Assembly (NCBI RefSeq): GCF_001854245.1
Contig: NZ_CP015381.1
Coordinates: 78,501-142,500 of the forward strand
Source: Desulfococcus multivorans
Lineage (GTDB): Bacteria > Desulfobacterota > Desulfobacteria > Desulfobacterales > Desulfococcaceae
DNA: 64,000 bases
Direction of reading: 5' to 3'
Of this stretch, positions 56,211 through 64,000 are shown in pieces. The stretch's first letter is position 1; every line of letters begins with the position of its first letter. The position numbers and the translations under genes are program-made. The notes under the pieces were generated by a model. The model was not told the DNA's origin, ran no database searches, and saw only the letters and a list, made by a program, of their open reading frames with translations.

Positions 56211-57233
56211 TCACGGCTCGGCCCGAAACCCTCTGGAGGGATGCTCCGACAGGCCATCTCCGGCTTCTTCGACGATGATCAGGCATTCCACGTCCGGCAG
56301 TTGGTTGACCAGCGCCAGACCTTTTTCAGGGCCCATGACCATAAGGGCCGTGGCCAGGCCGTCGGCGAAGGTGCAGGTCGGTGCGATGACGGTAACGCTG
56401 GCCACACCGTTCTCGACGGCGCGGCCGGTGCGGGGGTCGAGGACGTGGCTGTAGCGTCGGCCGCCCTCTTCGAAAAAATTCCGGTAGTCCCCGCTGGTGG
56501 CAAAGGCGCGGTCGGAAATAGCCACAACCTTGTAAACCTCGGTGGCTCCCGACATGGGTTTCGGGGTGTTGATGCCGATGCGCCAGGGTTTGCCGTCGGC
56601 GCGTCGGCCCCGGGCAAAGATCTCTCCGCCGATTTCCACCAGGAAATGCCTGATACCCGCATCCGAGATCACCGCCGCCACCTGGTCCACGCCGTATCCC
56701 TTGGCGATGGATGCCAGGTCGATGGTGACCGCTCTGTGATGTTTGATCAGTGCGCCGTCTTTCGTGATTTCAATGTGGCGGAACCCGAGTTTCGGGAGAA
56801 GGGCATCGATTTCCTCGGGGTCGGGAACCCGGGGCGCAACCCTTCGGCTGCCGAAGCCCCAGAGGTTGACCAGGGGGTTGACGGTGCCGTCCCACGCACC
56901 GCCGGTGAGTTCGTAGAGCTGGGCGGCAGCGGTCATGACCTCCAGGAAATCCGCCGATATCGGAAAGGGGCGGCCAACCTCGGTCATCCGGTTGAAGCGG
57001 CTGATCTCGCTCTCCGGATCGTAGGTCGACATGCTGTTGTTGATCTCGACCAGGCGTTTGTTGATTCTCTCTTCGACCCTGCGGGTGTCGTCTTTTGTCA
57101 CCATCGTGATGTGGAAAGCGGTACCCATGGTCTTTCCCTGGATCTGCACCTCCCTTTCGGGGGATTTTTCGCAGGCGGAAAACAGCGTCGTCGAGAGCAC
57201 CGTCAATAAAACAAGGCTGTACCGAAGTTTCAT
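56211..57233 (-). CDS. apbE: FAD:protein FMN transferase (lipoprotein)
   Basis: A 340-residue ApbE that attaches FMN to threonine of Rnf/Nqr-type or other flavoproteins in the periplasm. The lipoprotein signal ends LFSAC (Cys21). Motifs: GKTMGTAFHITM, AWDGTVNPLVNLWGFG, IDLASIAKGYGVDQVA, GGEIFARGR and SHVLDPRTGRAV, with the Mg-binding DGLATALMVMG near the C-terminus. It starts 31 bases after the flavodoxin-like gene, so both may be co-transcribed. Confidence 0.94.
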   Translation of the reverse strand: MKLRYSLVLLTVLSTTLFSACEKSPEREVQIQGKTMGTAFHITMVTKDDTRRVEERINKRLVEINNSMSTYDPESEISRFNRMTEVGRPFPISADFLEVMTAAAQLYELTGGAWDGTVNPLVNLWGFGSRRVAPRVPDPEEIDALLPKLGFRHIEITKDGALIKHHRAVTIDLASIAKGYGVDQVAAVISDAGIRHFLVEIGGEIFARGRRADGKPWRIGINTPKPMSGATEVYKVVAISDRAFATSGDYRNFFEEGGRRYSHVLDPRTGRAVENGVASVTVIAPTCTFADGLATALMVMGPEKGLALVNQLPDVECLIIVEEAGDGLSEHPSRGFRAEP

Positions 57234-57264
57234 GAGAATATCCTTATTGACCCTGATGTCGGCA

Positions 57265-58128
57265 TTATTGACCGTTTTCTGGAGCGGCCGCGGAGGGGCG
57301 AATCCATGTCCCCCCCTGGCGGTAATCGAGGCTGATGGCTTTGAGTTCGTCTTTGTGGGTCTTGAACCGAGATTTCATCCCCACCAGCCAATCCCGGTGG
57401 GCGACGGCGTCCTCCCGGGTGAGGAAGAGTTCGTGATCACTCCGCTGGATATCCAGGACGGGGGTTTCTCCTGAAAGGCGGAGCGTCCCCGAGTTGCTGC
57501 AGAGCATGCAGCGGACGCGATTTTCTCCGAGAAGCCGAAAGGTGTCGCCGCCGCACAGGGGGCAGTGGGGGCCGGTTTTCGGGATCGCCTCGCCAAACAG
57601 GGCGTCGGCCGTCTCTTTAGCGCCCATGCGGTTGGACGCATCCATGAAAACCTCTCCGGGCAGAGCCCCGTAAAAAAGCCGGCAGGCCCGGATATCCGCC
57701 AAAATCAGCTTCATAAAACTTTCGATCCCGAGCAGCGTGTATCCTTCCCGTCCCGGAATTCCCGCAATGCCGATGCCCACGGCCGGCTTTCCCCACAACT
57801 GCCCGGAGTGGCGATAGAGGGCGATGCCCCGATCCAGAAAGCGTTTGAGTCCGGCATTGGGACCGAGAAAATAGGTGGGTGCGGAAACGATCAGGGCGTC
57901 CGCGGCCAGGATTGCGTCGACGACGGTCTGAAAGTCGTCCTGAATGACGCAGCCGTCGTCCTGGAGCAGGCAGGCGTAGCACCCCCTGCACGGCTGAATG
58001 TCGAAATCCGACAGGCGGAGCAGTTGGAGGTCGTGAGGCTCCGTGACGTTCCGGCTGATTTCCTTGATCATGATTTCGCAATTGCCCAGTTTTCGAGGCG
58101 ATCCGATGATGCCGAGAATGGTTTTCAT
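57265..58128 (-). CDS. Flavodoxin-fold NAD(P)H-dependent FMN reductase-like protein with C-terminal zinc-ribbon
   Basis: A 287-residue protein. The N-terminal IIGSPRKLGNCEIM is the FMN phosphate loop of the FMN_red family, and CRGCYACLLQDDGCVIQDDF is the cysteine-rich motif of the iron-sulfur flavoprotein type. SAPTYFLGPNAGLKRFLDRG completes the flavin site. The C-terminal ~90 residues have CPLCGG and CMLCSN spaced like a zinc ribbon, an addition not found in ordinary members. Possible electron carrier to or from the neighbouring ApbE substrate; partner unknown. Confidence 0.85.
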   Translation of the reverse strand: MKTILGIIGSPRKLGNCEIMIKEISRNVTEPHDLQLLRLSDFDIQPCRGCYACLLQDDGCVIQDDFQTVVDAILAADALIVSAPTYFLGPNAGLKRFLDRGIALYRHSGQLWGKPAVGIGIAGIPGREGYTLLGIESFMKLILADIRACRLFYGALPGEVFMDASNRMGAKETADALFGEAIPKTGPHCPLCGGDTFRLLGENRVRCMLCSNSGTLRLSGETPVLDIQRSDHELFLTREDAVAHRDWLVGMKSRFKTHKDELKAISLDYRQGGTWIRPSAAAPENGQ

Positions 58129-58322
58129 TGTTGTCTCCCGTGATGCAGACCTTTCGACCCGTACCGCGCCGGTACCCGGATCCGAAGCTCTGCCGATATG
58201 ATATTGATATTAATATTTTAATTCCTTTGCATGCGAACTAATCGAGTTGATACTCGAATGTCAACCGAAAAGCGAAGCGTCGTGGATATCGTGCCGTGAC
58301 GATGACGGATCTTTTTTTAAAA

Positions 58323-58389
58323 ACTCAGCTTTCGACTTTCACAGGCCGGCACCTTTATCCGGTCACCATCATGAACGTCGAAAGTTGGG
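58323..58389. repeat. Dispersed palindromic repeat, full copy
   Basis: ACTCAGCTTTCGACTTTCAC, then AGGCCGGCACCTTTATCCGG, TCACCATCATGAACGTCGAA and AGTTGGG. It lies in the 357-base gap between the divergent reductase and SLC13 genes, which otherwise shows no gene. Confidence 0.85.
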
Positions 58390-58485
58390 TAAAAAAAATA
58401 GATGCGGTGATAGGCAGCATGCGATAAAATGATTAAATTAAATCAGTCAATATGCCGGGACCGGGTGTGAAGGAAAGGTTTTGCT

Positions 58486-60264
58486 ATGGAGATTTGGATT
58501 GTCAGCGCCGTTCTTGTGGTCACCTTTGTCCTTCTGGTGACGGAAAAAATATCGGTCGACATCACTGCCATCGGCGTTATCGCCACTTTGGCGCTTTCGG
58601 GGATCCTGACGCCCGTCGAAGCCGTGGCGGGCTTCGCAAATCCGGCTGTCATCACCGTTGCAGCCATGTTTCTCATCAGCAAAGGGATGACCCGTACGGG
58701 CGCCGTCGCGCTTTTGAGCGACAGGGTCATCACAGCGGCGGGCGGCAGTGGGGGAAAGGCCATGTTGTTGATGCTCCTGATGACCGGGGTTTCTTCCGCG
58801 TTCATCAACAACACGCCCATCGTCGTTCTGTTTATCCCCGTCATCATGAGCATGGGGTGCCGGTTCGGCCTGCATCCGTCCAAGTTTCTCATTCCCCTGT
58901 CCTATGTTTCGATTCTGGGGGGCACCTGTACCCTCATCGGCACCTCGACCAATATCATCGTGAGTGATCTGAGCGCCCGATTCGGATATGGCGCCTTTAC
59001 GATGTTCGAACTTTCCAAGGTCGGCGTACCGCTCGCTCTGCTGGGTATCGGGTTTTTGATGGTCGCAGGGCCGCGGTTGTTGCCGGGAAACACGAATCCG
59101 GCTTGCGAACTGGAGCGTGCCGACCGGAAAAAATACCTGACGGAGATCCGAATCGGCCAGGGCAGTCGCCTGCTCGGGCAGCATCCTCCGGAGTTTTTCC
59201 GGGAGTTTTATCCCAGCATCGATGCCATCGAATTGATCCGTCGGGAGCGCGCCGTTCAGGTAACGCACACCCGCCTCGCGATCATGGAGGGCGACCATAT
59301 TCTGGTCAAGGGAAACGCCAACGACCTGGTCCTGCTGCTCCAGGAAACCGGCGTGGCCATGCCTTATCCCGAGAACCCGGGGGATCTGGGCGGAATCGAA
59401 TCGAAAAACATCACGGTGGAGATCATCATTCCTCCCCAGTCGGACCTCATCGGGCAGCGGCTTCGGGAGATTTTTCTGTTCAATGATCCGGGGATTCACG
59501 TCATAGCCGTGGAAAGAAGCGGCCTGCATTATACCGAAACAAAGCTCCGCGATATCCGTCTCAAGATCGGAGATATTCTGCTGGTGAGCATCCCCTGGCG
59601 GCGCCTCGAGGAGGTGCGCGCCCACCCGGATTTCATTGTGGTGGAGGATGTTTATCACAAAATTCTGCACCGAAACAAGGCGAGGCGGGCCATGCTCATC
59701 TTTGCCGGAATGGTCGTTCTGGCATCGACGGGCATCCTCAACATCATGGTGGCGGCATTGACGGCCGTGGTTTTAATGCTCCTGACGCAATGCCTTCAGA
59801 TTCGGGAATCCTATCGGGCACTTCAGGGAGACGTGCTGGTGCTTATCGCGGGCACCATCGCCCTGGGGGCCGCCATGGAGAAGACGGGAGCCAGCCGATT
59901 TTATGCCGACCTCTTTCTGGGCCTCGTCTCGAACTTTTCACCTCATATGATCCTGGGCGTATTCATTCTTCTGACCAGTATCAGCACCCAGCTTCTGAGC
60001 AACAACGCCACCGCCGTCCTCCTGCTTCCTATCGCCGTTTCAACCGCCCTCAAACTGGGGGTGGATCCAAAAGCCTTTATCGTGGGGGTATGCTTCGGGG
60101 CGAGCGCCTGTTTCGCGACGCCCATCGGATACCAGACCAACCTTCTGGTTTATGGACCGGGTGGCTATCGTTTTGCCGACTACATGAAACTCGGCATTCC
60201 GCTCAACCTCATCATCATCGTCGCCGCTACATGGATGATCCCCTTTTTCTGGCCGTTGCAGTGA
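58486..60264 (+). CDS. SLC13-family permease with two RCK_C domains
   Basis: A 592-residue membrane transporter. Two hydrophobic halves each contain a re-entrant motif: SSAFINNTPIVVLFIPVI near residue 105 and LLSNNATAVLLLPIAVS near 505; TSTNIIV and GYQTNLLVYGPGGY follow. Between them (~205-395) are two TrkA-C/RCK_C-like regulatory domains (NITVEIIIPPQSDLIGQRLR). Members of this family import sulfate, dicarboxylates or other anions with Na+; the substrate is not resolvable. AAGGAAAGG precedes the ATG. The kinase gene begins 52 bases later. Confidence 0.92.
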   Translation: MEIWIVSAVLVVTFVLLVTEKISVDITAIGVIATLALSGILTPVEAVAGFANPAVITVAAMFLISKGMTRTGAVALLSDRVITAAGGSGGKAMLLMLLMTGVSSAFINNTPIVVLFIPVIMSMGCRFGLHPSKFLIPLSYVSILGGTCTLIGTSTNIIVSDLSARFGYGAFTMFELSKVGVPLALLGIGFLMVAGPRLLPGNTNPACELERADRKKYLTEIRIGQGSRLLGQHPPEFFREFYPSIDAIELIRRERAVQVTHTRLAIMEGDHILVKGNANDLVLLLQETGVAMPYPENPGDLGGIESKNITVEIIIPPQSDLIGQRLREIFLFNDPGIHVIAVERSGLHYTETKLRDIRLKIGDILLVSIPWRRLEEVRAHPDFIVVEDVYHKILHRNKARRAMLIFAGMVVLASTGILNIMVAALTAVVLMLLTQCLQIRESYRALQGDVLVLIAGTIALGAAMEKTGASRFYADLFLGLVSNFSPHMILGVFILLTSISTQLLSNNATAVLLLPIAVSTALKLGVDPKAFIVGVCFGASACFATPIGYQTNLLVYGPGGYRFADYMKLGIPLNLIIIVAATWMIPFFWPLQ

Positions 60265-60316
60265 TCGGAGCCGGAAAGTCGTCGTGACCCGAACAGCGGA
60301 AAGCGAGGAAAGTCTT

Positions 60317-62272
60317 ATGAAACCGCCCGGAACCAGAATCGATTATGCTGCGGATGGACGAGACGGGACCGCGCAATGCGCCATGGAGGTGTCCCGAATC
60401 ATCCTGAGCAGCGCCATTCCGACATTCGCCGTGGACAAGCGACATCGGGTGACGCATTTCAACCGGGCCTGTGAAAACCTTACCGGGATCCGGGCCTCGG
60501 ACATCATCGGGACCTCGCGCCAGTGGCAGCCGTTTTACGCCCATGAACGCCCCATCATGGCGGACTTCATCATTGACGGCGCACCCGGAGAAAAATTTGA
60601 CGAATACTATAAGGGAAAATATCGGCCGTCGGAGGTCGTCCCCGGGGCCTACGAGGCCGAGGATTTTTTTCCGGATCTTGGGGAGGAGGGCAAATGGTTG
60701 TTCTTTACGGCGGCCCCCCTCAAGGGGACGGATGGGAAGATTGAAGGCGCCATCGTCACCCTCCAGGACGTCACGCGTGAAAAACAGGCTGCCGCGCAGA
60801 ATCGGGCCATGCTTCGCATCAGCCTTGCGCTGCCCGAGCATCGGGATCTGGGAGATCTTCTGGACTATATCAGCAGCGAGGTCCGATTGCTTCTGGGTAG
60901 TGAAGGCGCATTGGTCATCCTCCTGGATGAGAATACCAGGGAATATCATTTCATCGGATCGTCCTATGAGGACGCCGATATCCAGAAACGCGTCAAGGCG
61001 CTTCGGTTCAATTTTGATCAGATCGCCGCCGTCGAGGTCATCCAGACGGGAAAGCCAATCATCATAAATGATATCGATCGGTTAAAAGCTTATCCAGACC
61101 GAGATCGGAAGTTTGGATACCATACGCGGAATCTGATCGAGGTCCCTATCAAAACAGGCGGTCGAACCATCGGTGTTCTGGCGGCGACCAACCGGATTGA
61201 CGGCCGGTTTACCCCCAGGGATATCGACTTGTTGAACACCATAGCCGGAACCGTTGCCATCTCGATCGAGAACGCCAAGATATCCGACGAGTTGAAGCGG
61301 GCCTACGAGGAGGTATCGGCGCTGAACCAGGCCAAGGACAGGGCCATCAACCATCTTTCCCACGAATTGAAAACACCCGTCTCCATCATGGGCGGTGTCT
61401 TCGGACTTCTGGAGGATGTCCTGGCCGGGGTTGCGCCGGAGGAATGGGAGGTGCCCATGAAAATTATCCGTCGGAACATCCGGCGGATCGCCGATATTCA
61501 GGCCGAGGTAACCGATATCATGAATAACCGGTACGCGAACGGGCGACGGGGATTGGACGAAGTCTTCGAACAGTATGTGGACCATCTGGCCCTGATCGCA
61601 GCACAGGAGGTTGGTTTGCCGCATATTGTGAAGCGGATGCGCGACCGACTCCACGATGCCTTGGGGCTGAGCGGCCCGGGTCCTGCGACCATCCGGATTG
61701 CACCCTTCATCCGACACCGCCTCAAATTGCTGAAGCCGCTGTTTGCCCATCGGGAGGTTCGCCTCCAATTCATTGAAAACGCTGACGGAATCGTTTGCAT
61801 GCCTGAGGACCATTTCGCGAAGATTATCGACGGCCTGGTTCGGAACGGCGTCGAAAATACGCCGGACGGCGGCGAAATCGTCGTCTCGATTACAGAAAAA
61901 GATGGGGGTATTCTGGTGGTTGTCCATGATTTCGGTGTGGGTGTCCCGGATGTTTTCCAACGCCGGATTTTCGAGGGGTTCTTTCCGATTCAAAACCCGA
62001 CGACCTACAGCACCGGAACTCCTTTTGATTTCAATGCCGGCGGGAAGGGGCTCGATCTGCTGCGGATAAAAATCTTTTCGGAAAGATACGGATTCAGCAT
62101 CCGGATGCGTTCGCGATACTGTCCCCATGCCGCTGCAAGACCTGGCGGGTGTCCCGGCAAGATCTCCCGCTGTGAAGCCTGTGCCGGTCCGGCGGATTGC
62201 CGCGGCAGCAGTGAAACTCGGGTGATGTTGTTTTTTCCGGAACCGGAGGGTTTGAATTCAATCGAAAGATGA
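60317..62272 (+). CDS. PAS-GAF sensor histidine kinase
   Basis: A 651-residue cytoplasmic kinase. An N-terminal PAS domain (~25-150, IPTFAVDKRHRVTHFNRACE), a GAF domain (~170-325, VPIKTGGRTIGVLAATNRID), HisKA with the phospho-acceptor in INHLSHELKTPVS (~350), and HATPase_c with an N-box DGLVRNGVENTPDGG and DFGVGVPD. The C-terminus holds a Cys-rich tail CPGKISRCEACAGPADC that could bind metal. ATG 60317 has GAGGAAAG 5 bases upstream; an in-frame GTG at 60284 is the alternative. No response regulator is adjacent; pairing with the transporter suggests ligand sensing. Confidence 0.92.
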   Translation: MKPPGTRIDYAADGRDGTAQCAMEVSRIILSSAIPTFAVDKRHRVTHFNRACENLTGIRASDIIGTSRQWQPFYAHERPIMADFIIDGAPGEKFDEYYKGKYRPSEVVPGAYEAEDFFPDLGEEGKWLFFTAAPLKGTDGKIEGAIVTLQDVTREKQAAAQNRAMLRISLALPEHRDLGDLLDYISSEVRLLLGSEGALVILLDENTREYHFIGSSYEDADIQKRVKALRFNFDQIAAVEVIQTGKPIIINDIDRLKAYPDRDRKFGYHTRNLIEVPIKTGGRTIGVLAATNRIDGRFTPRDIDLLNTIAGTVAISIENAKISDELKRAYEEVSALNQAKDRAINHLSHELKTPVSIMGGVFGLLEDVLAGVAPEEWEVPMKIIRRNIRRIADIQAEVTDIMNNRYANGRRGLDEVFEQYVDHLALIAAQEVGLPHIVKRMRDRLHDALGLSGPGPATIRIAPFIRHRLKLLKPLFAHREVRLQFIENADGIVCMPEDHFAKIIDGLVRNGVENTPDGGEIVVSITEKDGGILVVVHDFGVGVPDVFQRRIFEGFFPIQNPTTYSTGTPFDFNAGGKGLDLLRIKIFSERYGFSIRMRSRYCPHAAARPGGCPGKISRCEACAGPADCRGSSETRVMLFFPEPEGLNSIER

Positions 62273-62310
62273 TTTGGATGTGTAGAGATGTAACTCAAAT
62301 GGCGTCTGTA

Positions 62311-62343
62311 ATAACAAAAAAGACTACAGCAATGCCATAGCCT
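62311..62343 (-). terminator. Terminator after tRNA-Trp
   Basis: On the minus strand AGGCTATGGC (62334-62343) pairs with GCTGTAGTCT (62321-62330) over 10 positions including G-U pairs, followed by TTTTTTGTTAT. Located 14 bases from the tRNA 3' end. Confidence 0.8.
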
Positions 62344-62356
62344 TCTCTTTTTGGTT

Positions 62357-62433
62357 TGGCAGGCCAGGTAGGATTCGAACCCACGATCTACGGATTTGGA
62401 GTCCGTCGCATTGACCAACTATGCTACTGGCCT
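62357..62433 (-). tRNA. tRNA-Trp (CCA)
   Basis: Acceptor AGGCCAG/CTGGCCT, D-arm GCAT/ATGC, anticodon arm ACGGA-CTCCAAA-TCCGT with anticodon CCA, T-arm GTGGG-TTCGAAT-CCTAC, discriminator G and encoded CCA. Confidence 0.95.
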
Positions 62434-62502
62434 GTATTGACGCGTATTGATGGAAAAGGTCTTTAATATAGATTGATGAAATTTTCAAGACCTATTTTCA
62501 AG

Positions 62503-62568
62503 TTCAACCTTCGATGTTCACAGGTCGGCACATCCTTCAGGGCATCATAACGAAACCCGAAAGTTGCG
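62503..62568. repeat. Dispersed palindromic repeat, divergent copy
   Basis: TTCAACCTTCGATGTTCACA, GGTCGGCACATCCTTCAGGG, then ACCCGAAAGTTGCG. About 66 bases. Confidence 0.7.
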
Positions 62569-62627
62569 TTAAAGGTTTTTCATTGCCCCTTCGATCTGAT
62601 GACCCCTTTGAGGTCGACTTCGATATG

Positions 62628-62660
62628 TAACTCAAATTTCGACTTTCATAGGCCGTATCT
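62628..62660. repeat. Dispersed repeat cut short next to the transposase
   Basis: AACTCAAATTTCGACTTTCA followed by TAGGCCGTATCT, after which the family sequence stops and the transposase region begins. The break suggests that the insertion element landed in a repeat copy. Confidence 0.6.
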
Positions 62661-62673
62661 GGGCTGATGAAAA

Positions 62674-64000
62674 TCAGTTTAGAAAAACGGTAGTATTTTG
62701 ATCCCATTTTTGTTCCGTCTTTCTGGCTATTGACATGATCTCCTTCCTTTTCGATTGAACAGATTGACCGATATTCTTTTTATACCATTCGAACACTTTT
62801 TTCGTTGGAACTGTTTCAAGCGCCTTTTGGATGACATCATGACTTGTTTTTGAGACAACCGCTGCAAGGCTGAGTAGCATTGCAGTGAAACCGCTTTTTA
62901 CTTGATCCTGTTCCAAATTTTTCAATTTGCCAAAAACCGATTCGATGATTTCGCTGCTTCCAAGCAGCCTCTCGCCCGGCTTTGCCTTCAGCGATTGTTC
63001 CTCTATGAAAGTGAGCAGTTCCTCACCGACTCTCTTTGCCCTGTCTGTATGCGGGCTAAAGATCGGATCCTCTTTTAAATCGATATGGCTGTCGTGATAT
63101 ATCCCGACAAACTTTATGTAGCCTTCCACCGTCTTGACAACCTCAATGAGATCCTGCCATTCTGTAAGATGATCACGATATTCGTTCAGCCACCCGAGCT
63201 TATCATCAGCCTGCCGAGGAGGGAATCGGTCGTCAGGCTCGGATTTCAGCATGTCCAGATAGCAAAGCTTCTCCTGCCCCCATTTCACAAGTTTATCCAC
63301 ATTCATATACCGCGCCTTGCTTCTCTGATTTGGCGGCGCCAAAGCGGATAGACAGGTCTGCTGAACTTTCTTGCCGGTTTGCGCTGCCAATTGAATAAAC
63401 TCCGACCAATGCGGGTCATTTTTTAGTTCGCGCTTCAGTATGGCGGCACCTTTATGTTTGATATCATATATGTAGCATGTCTGTTCATGATCCCGGCAGA
63501 ATCTTTCAATCCCCGATTTTATGTCGGTTCCATGATCACCGATTATTTCTCTGGGTGGACCGGTTTTCTCGATAGTTTGAGTAAGTTGCCGGTAAACAAT
63601 TTCGCCATTGGAATGGGTTACCGGTAGCAAGGCAATTGGTTCGGCATCTTCATATGATAAATACAGCTCGTTCTCCGGTAACTTGCTTTGACGGACACCT
63701 AAAATAACCAAGCACTTCTCACTACCCGACTGGACTGTATGGTCGACAATCCAGATCCAATCATCGGCCCACTCCTGTTCACGATGGAGCTTATAGTACC
63801 CGAGACGAAGCAACCACAGGCGACCGCTGTACCACGATGGAACGGGCTGCCCCAGCTCTAAAAAAGATAACATGGAGCCGATAACGCGACTTGCTCCTCT
63901 CAGACTCGTACAGCCGGATAATACAAATGAAATAAATAGGGTGATATGAGCAACTGAATATTTATGAAACGCAACTCTCTGATTGAATTTTGCCTCAATC
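62674..64000 (-). mobile_element. DDE transposase of an insertion sequence (N-terminus outside the window)
   Basis: The frame is open from 62674 to the window edge (>440 residues). The first in-frame ATG at 63873 is internal, because the upstream sequence SLRGASRVIGSMLSFL with PVPSWYSGRLWLLRLGYYKL continues the N-terminal domain. Plausible catalytic acids: Asp in WIWIVDHTVQ, Asp in IIGDHGTDIKSGIERF, and Glu in SSEIIESVFGKLK. GC content is visibly lower than in neighbouring genes, consistent with transfer. The IS family was not assigned with certainty; an ISNCY-type element is possible. Terminal inverted repeats were not identified. Confidence 0.75.

Noticed and set aside
63873..63873. ATG at 63873 as the start of the transposase
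   Set aside because: The same frame continues upstream to the window edge with family-like sequence, so the gene is cut by the window, not started here.

Overview
The window (64 kb, GC-rich, dense operons, long catabolic and redox clusters) looks like the chromosome of an anaerobic Desulfobacterota (deltaproteobacterial sulfate reducer or close relative; inference). The grounds are two electron-transfer flavoprotein pairs, one with a membrane Fe-S ETF:quinone oxidoreductase; several acyl-CoA dehydrogenase and acyl-CoA ligase modules; a five-subunit Hox NiFe hydrogenase; enhancer-binding sigma-54 regulators; and one gene that only makes sense if a UGA codon is read as selenocysteine.

Layout. 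1-1112: C-terminal end of a Na+/K+-type P-type ATPase. 1170-8981: sucrose module on the minus strand (fructokinase, sucrose-phosphate synthase with fused phosphatase domain, sucrose synthase; then amylosucrase as a separate unit). 9332-14361: MarR regulator, small coiled-coil protein, DUF3783 protein, DUF362 ferredoxin-like protein with a double-rubredoxin membrane protein, and a secreted Cache-domain protein. 15067-18592: de novo NAD operon nadC-nadA-nadB. 18932-24202: beta-oxidation operon (acyl-CoA ligase, acyl-CoA dehydrogenase, thiolase) divergent from a GAF-type sigma-54 regulator (24437-25996). 25991-31735: hoxEFUYH plus maturation protease. 32047-33693: PAS-type sigma-54 regulator divergent from a second acyl-CoA operon (33993-41914: two acyl-CoA dehydrogenases, ligase, Fe-S oxidoreductase, etfB, etfA) that has a sigma-54-like promoter. 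42062-42400: two tandem paralogous microproteins. 42848-44251: secreted di-heme cytochrome c. 44416-44934: peroxiredoxin-like selenoprotein. 45164-46099: HMG-CoA lyase. 46466-48201: a decayed type 2 BREX (Pgl) phage-defence island with a broken MntA-HepT module inside it, followed by a tyrosine-phosphatase/ADP-ribosylglycohydrolase fusion (48385-50037) and bounded by tRNA-Val. 50414-55867: etfB-etfA-rimO-ispB-FlgT-like operon. 56211-58128: apbE and a flavodoxin-like reductase. 58486-62272: SLC13 transporter and a PAS-GAF histidine kinase. 62357-62433: tRNA-Trp. 62674-64000: transposase running off the window.

How the parts fit: activated fatty or aromatic acids are oxidised by the acyl-CoA dehydrogenases, electrons pass through EtfAB to the membrane Fe-S oxidoreductase, and the Hox hydrogenase can exchange electrons between NAD(P)H and H2. 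Sucrose made by SPS/SPP can be recycled by sucrose synthase, amylosucrase and fructokinase, a set reminiscent of the sucrose/glycogen modules of methanotrophs and nitrifiers. A dispersed palindromic intergenic repeat (at least ten full or partial copies, ends AACTTTCGACTTTCA and its complement) punctuates the window and is the most prominent non-coding structure.
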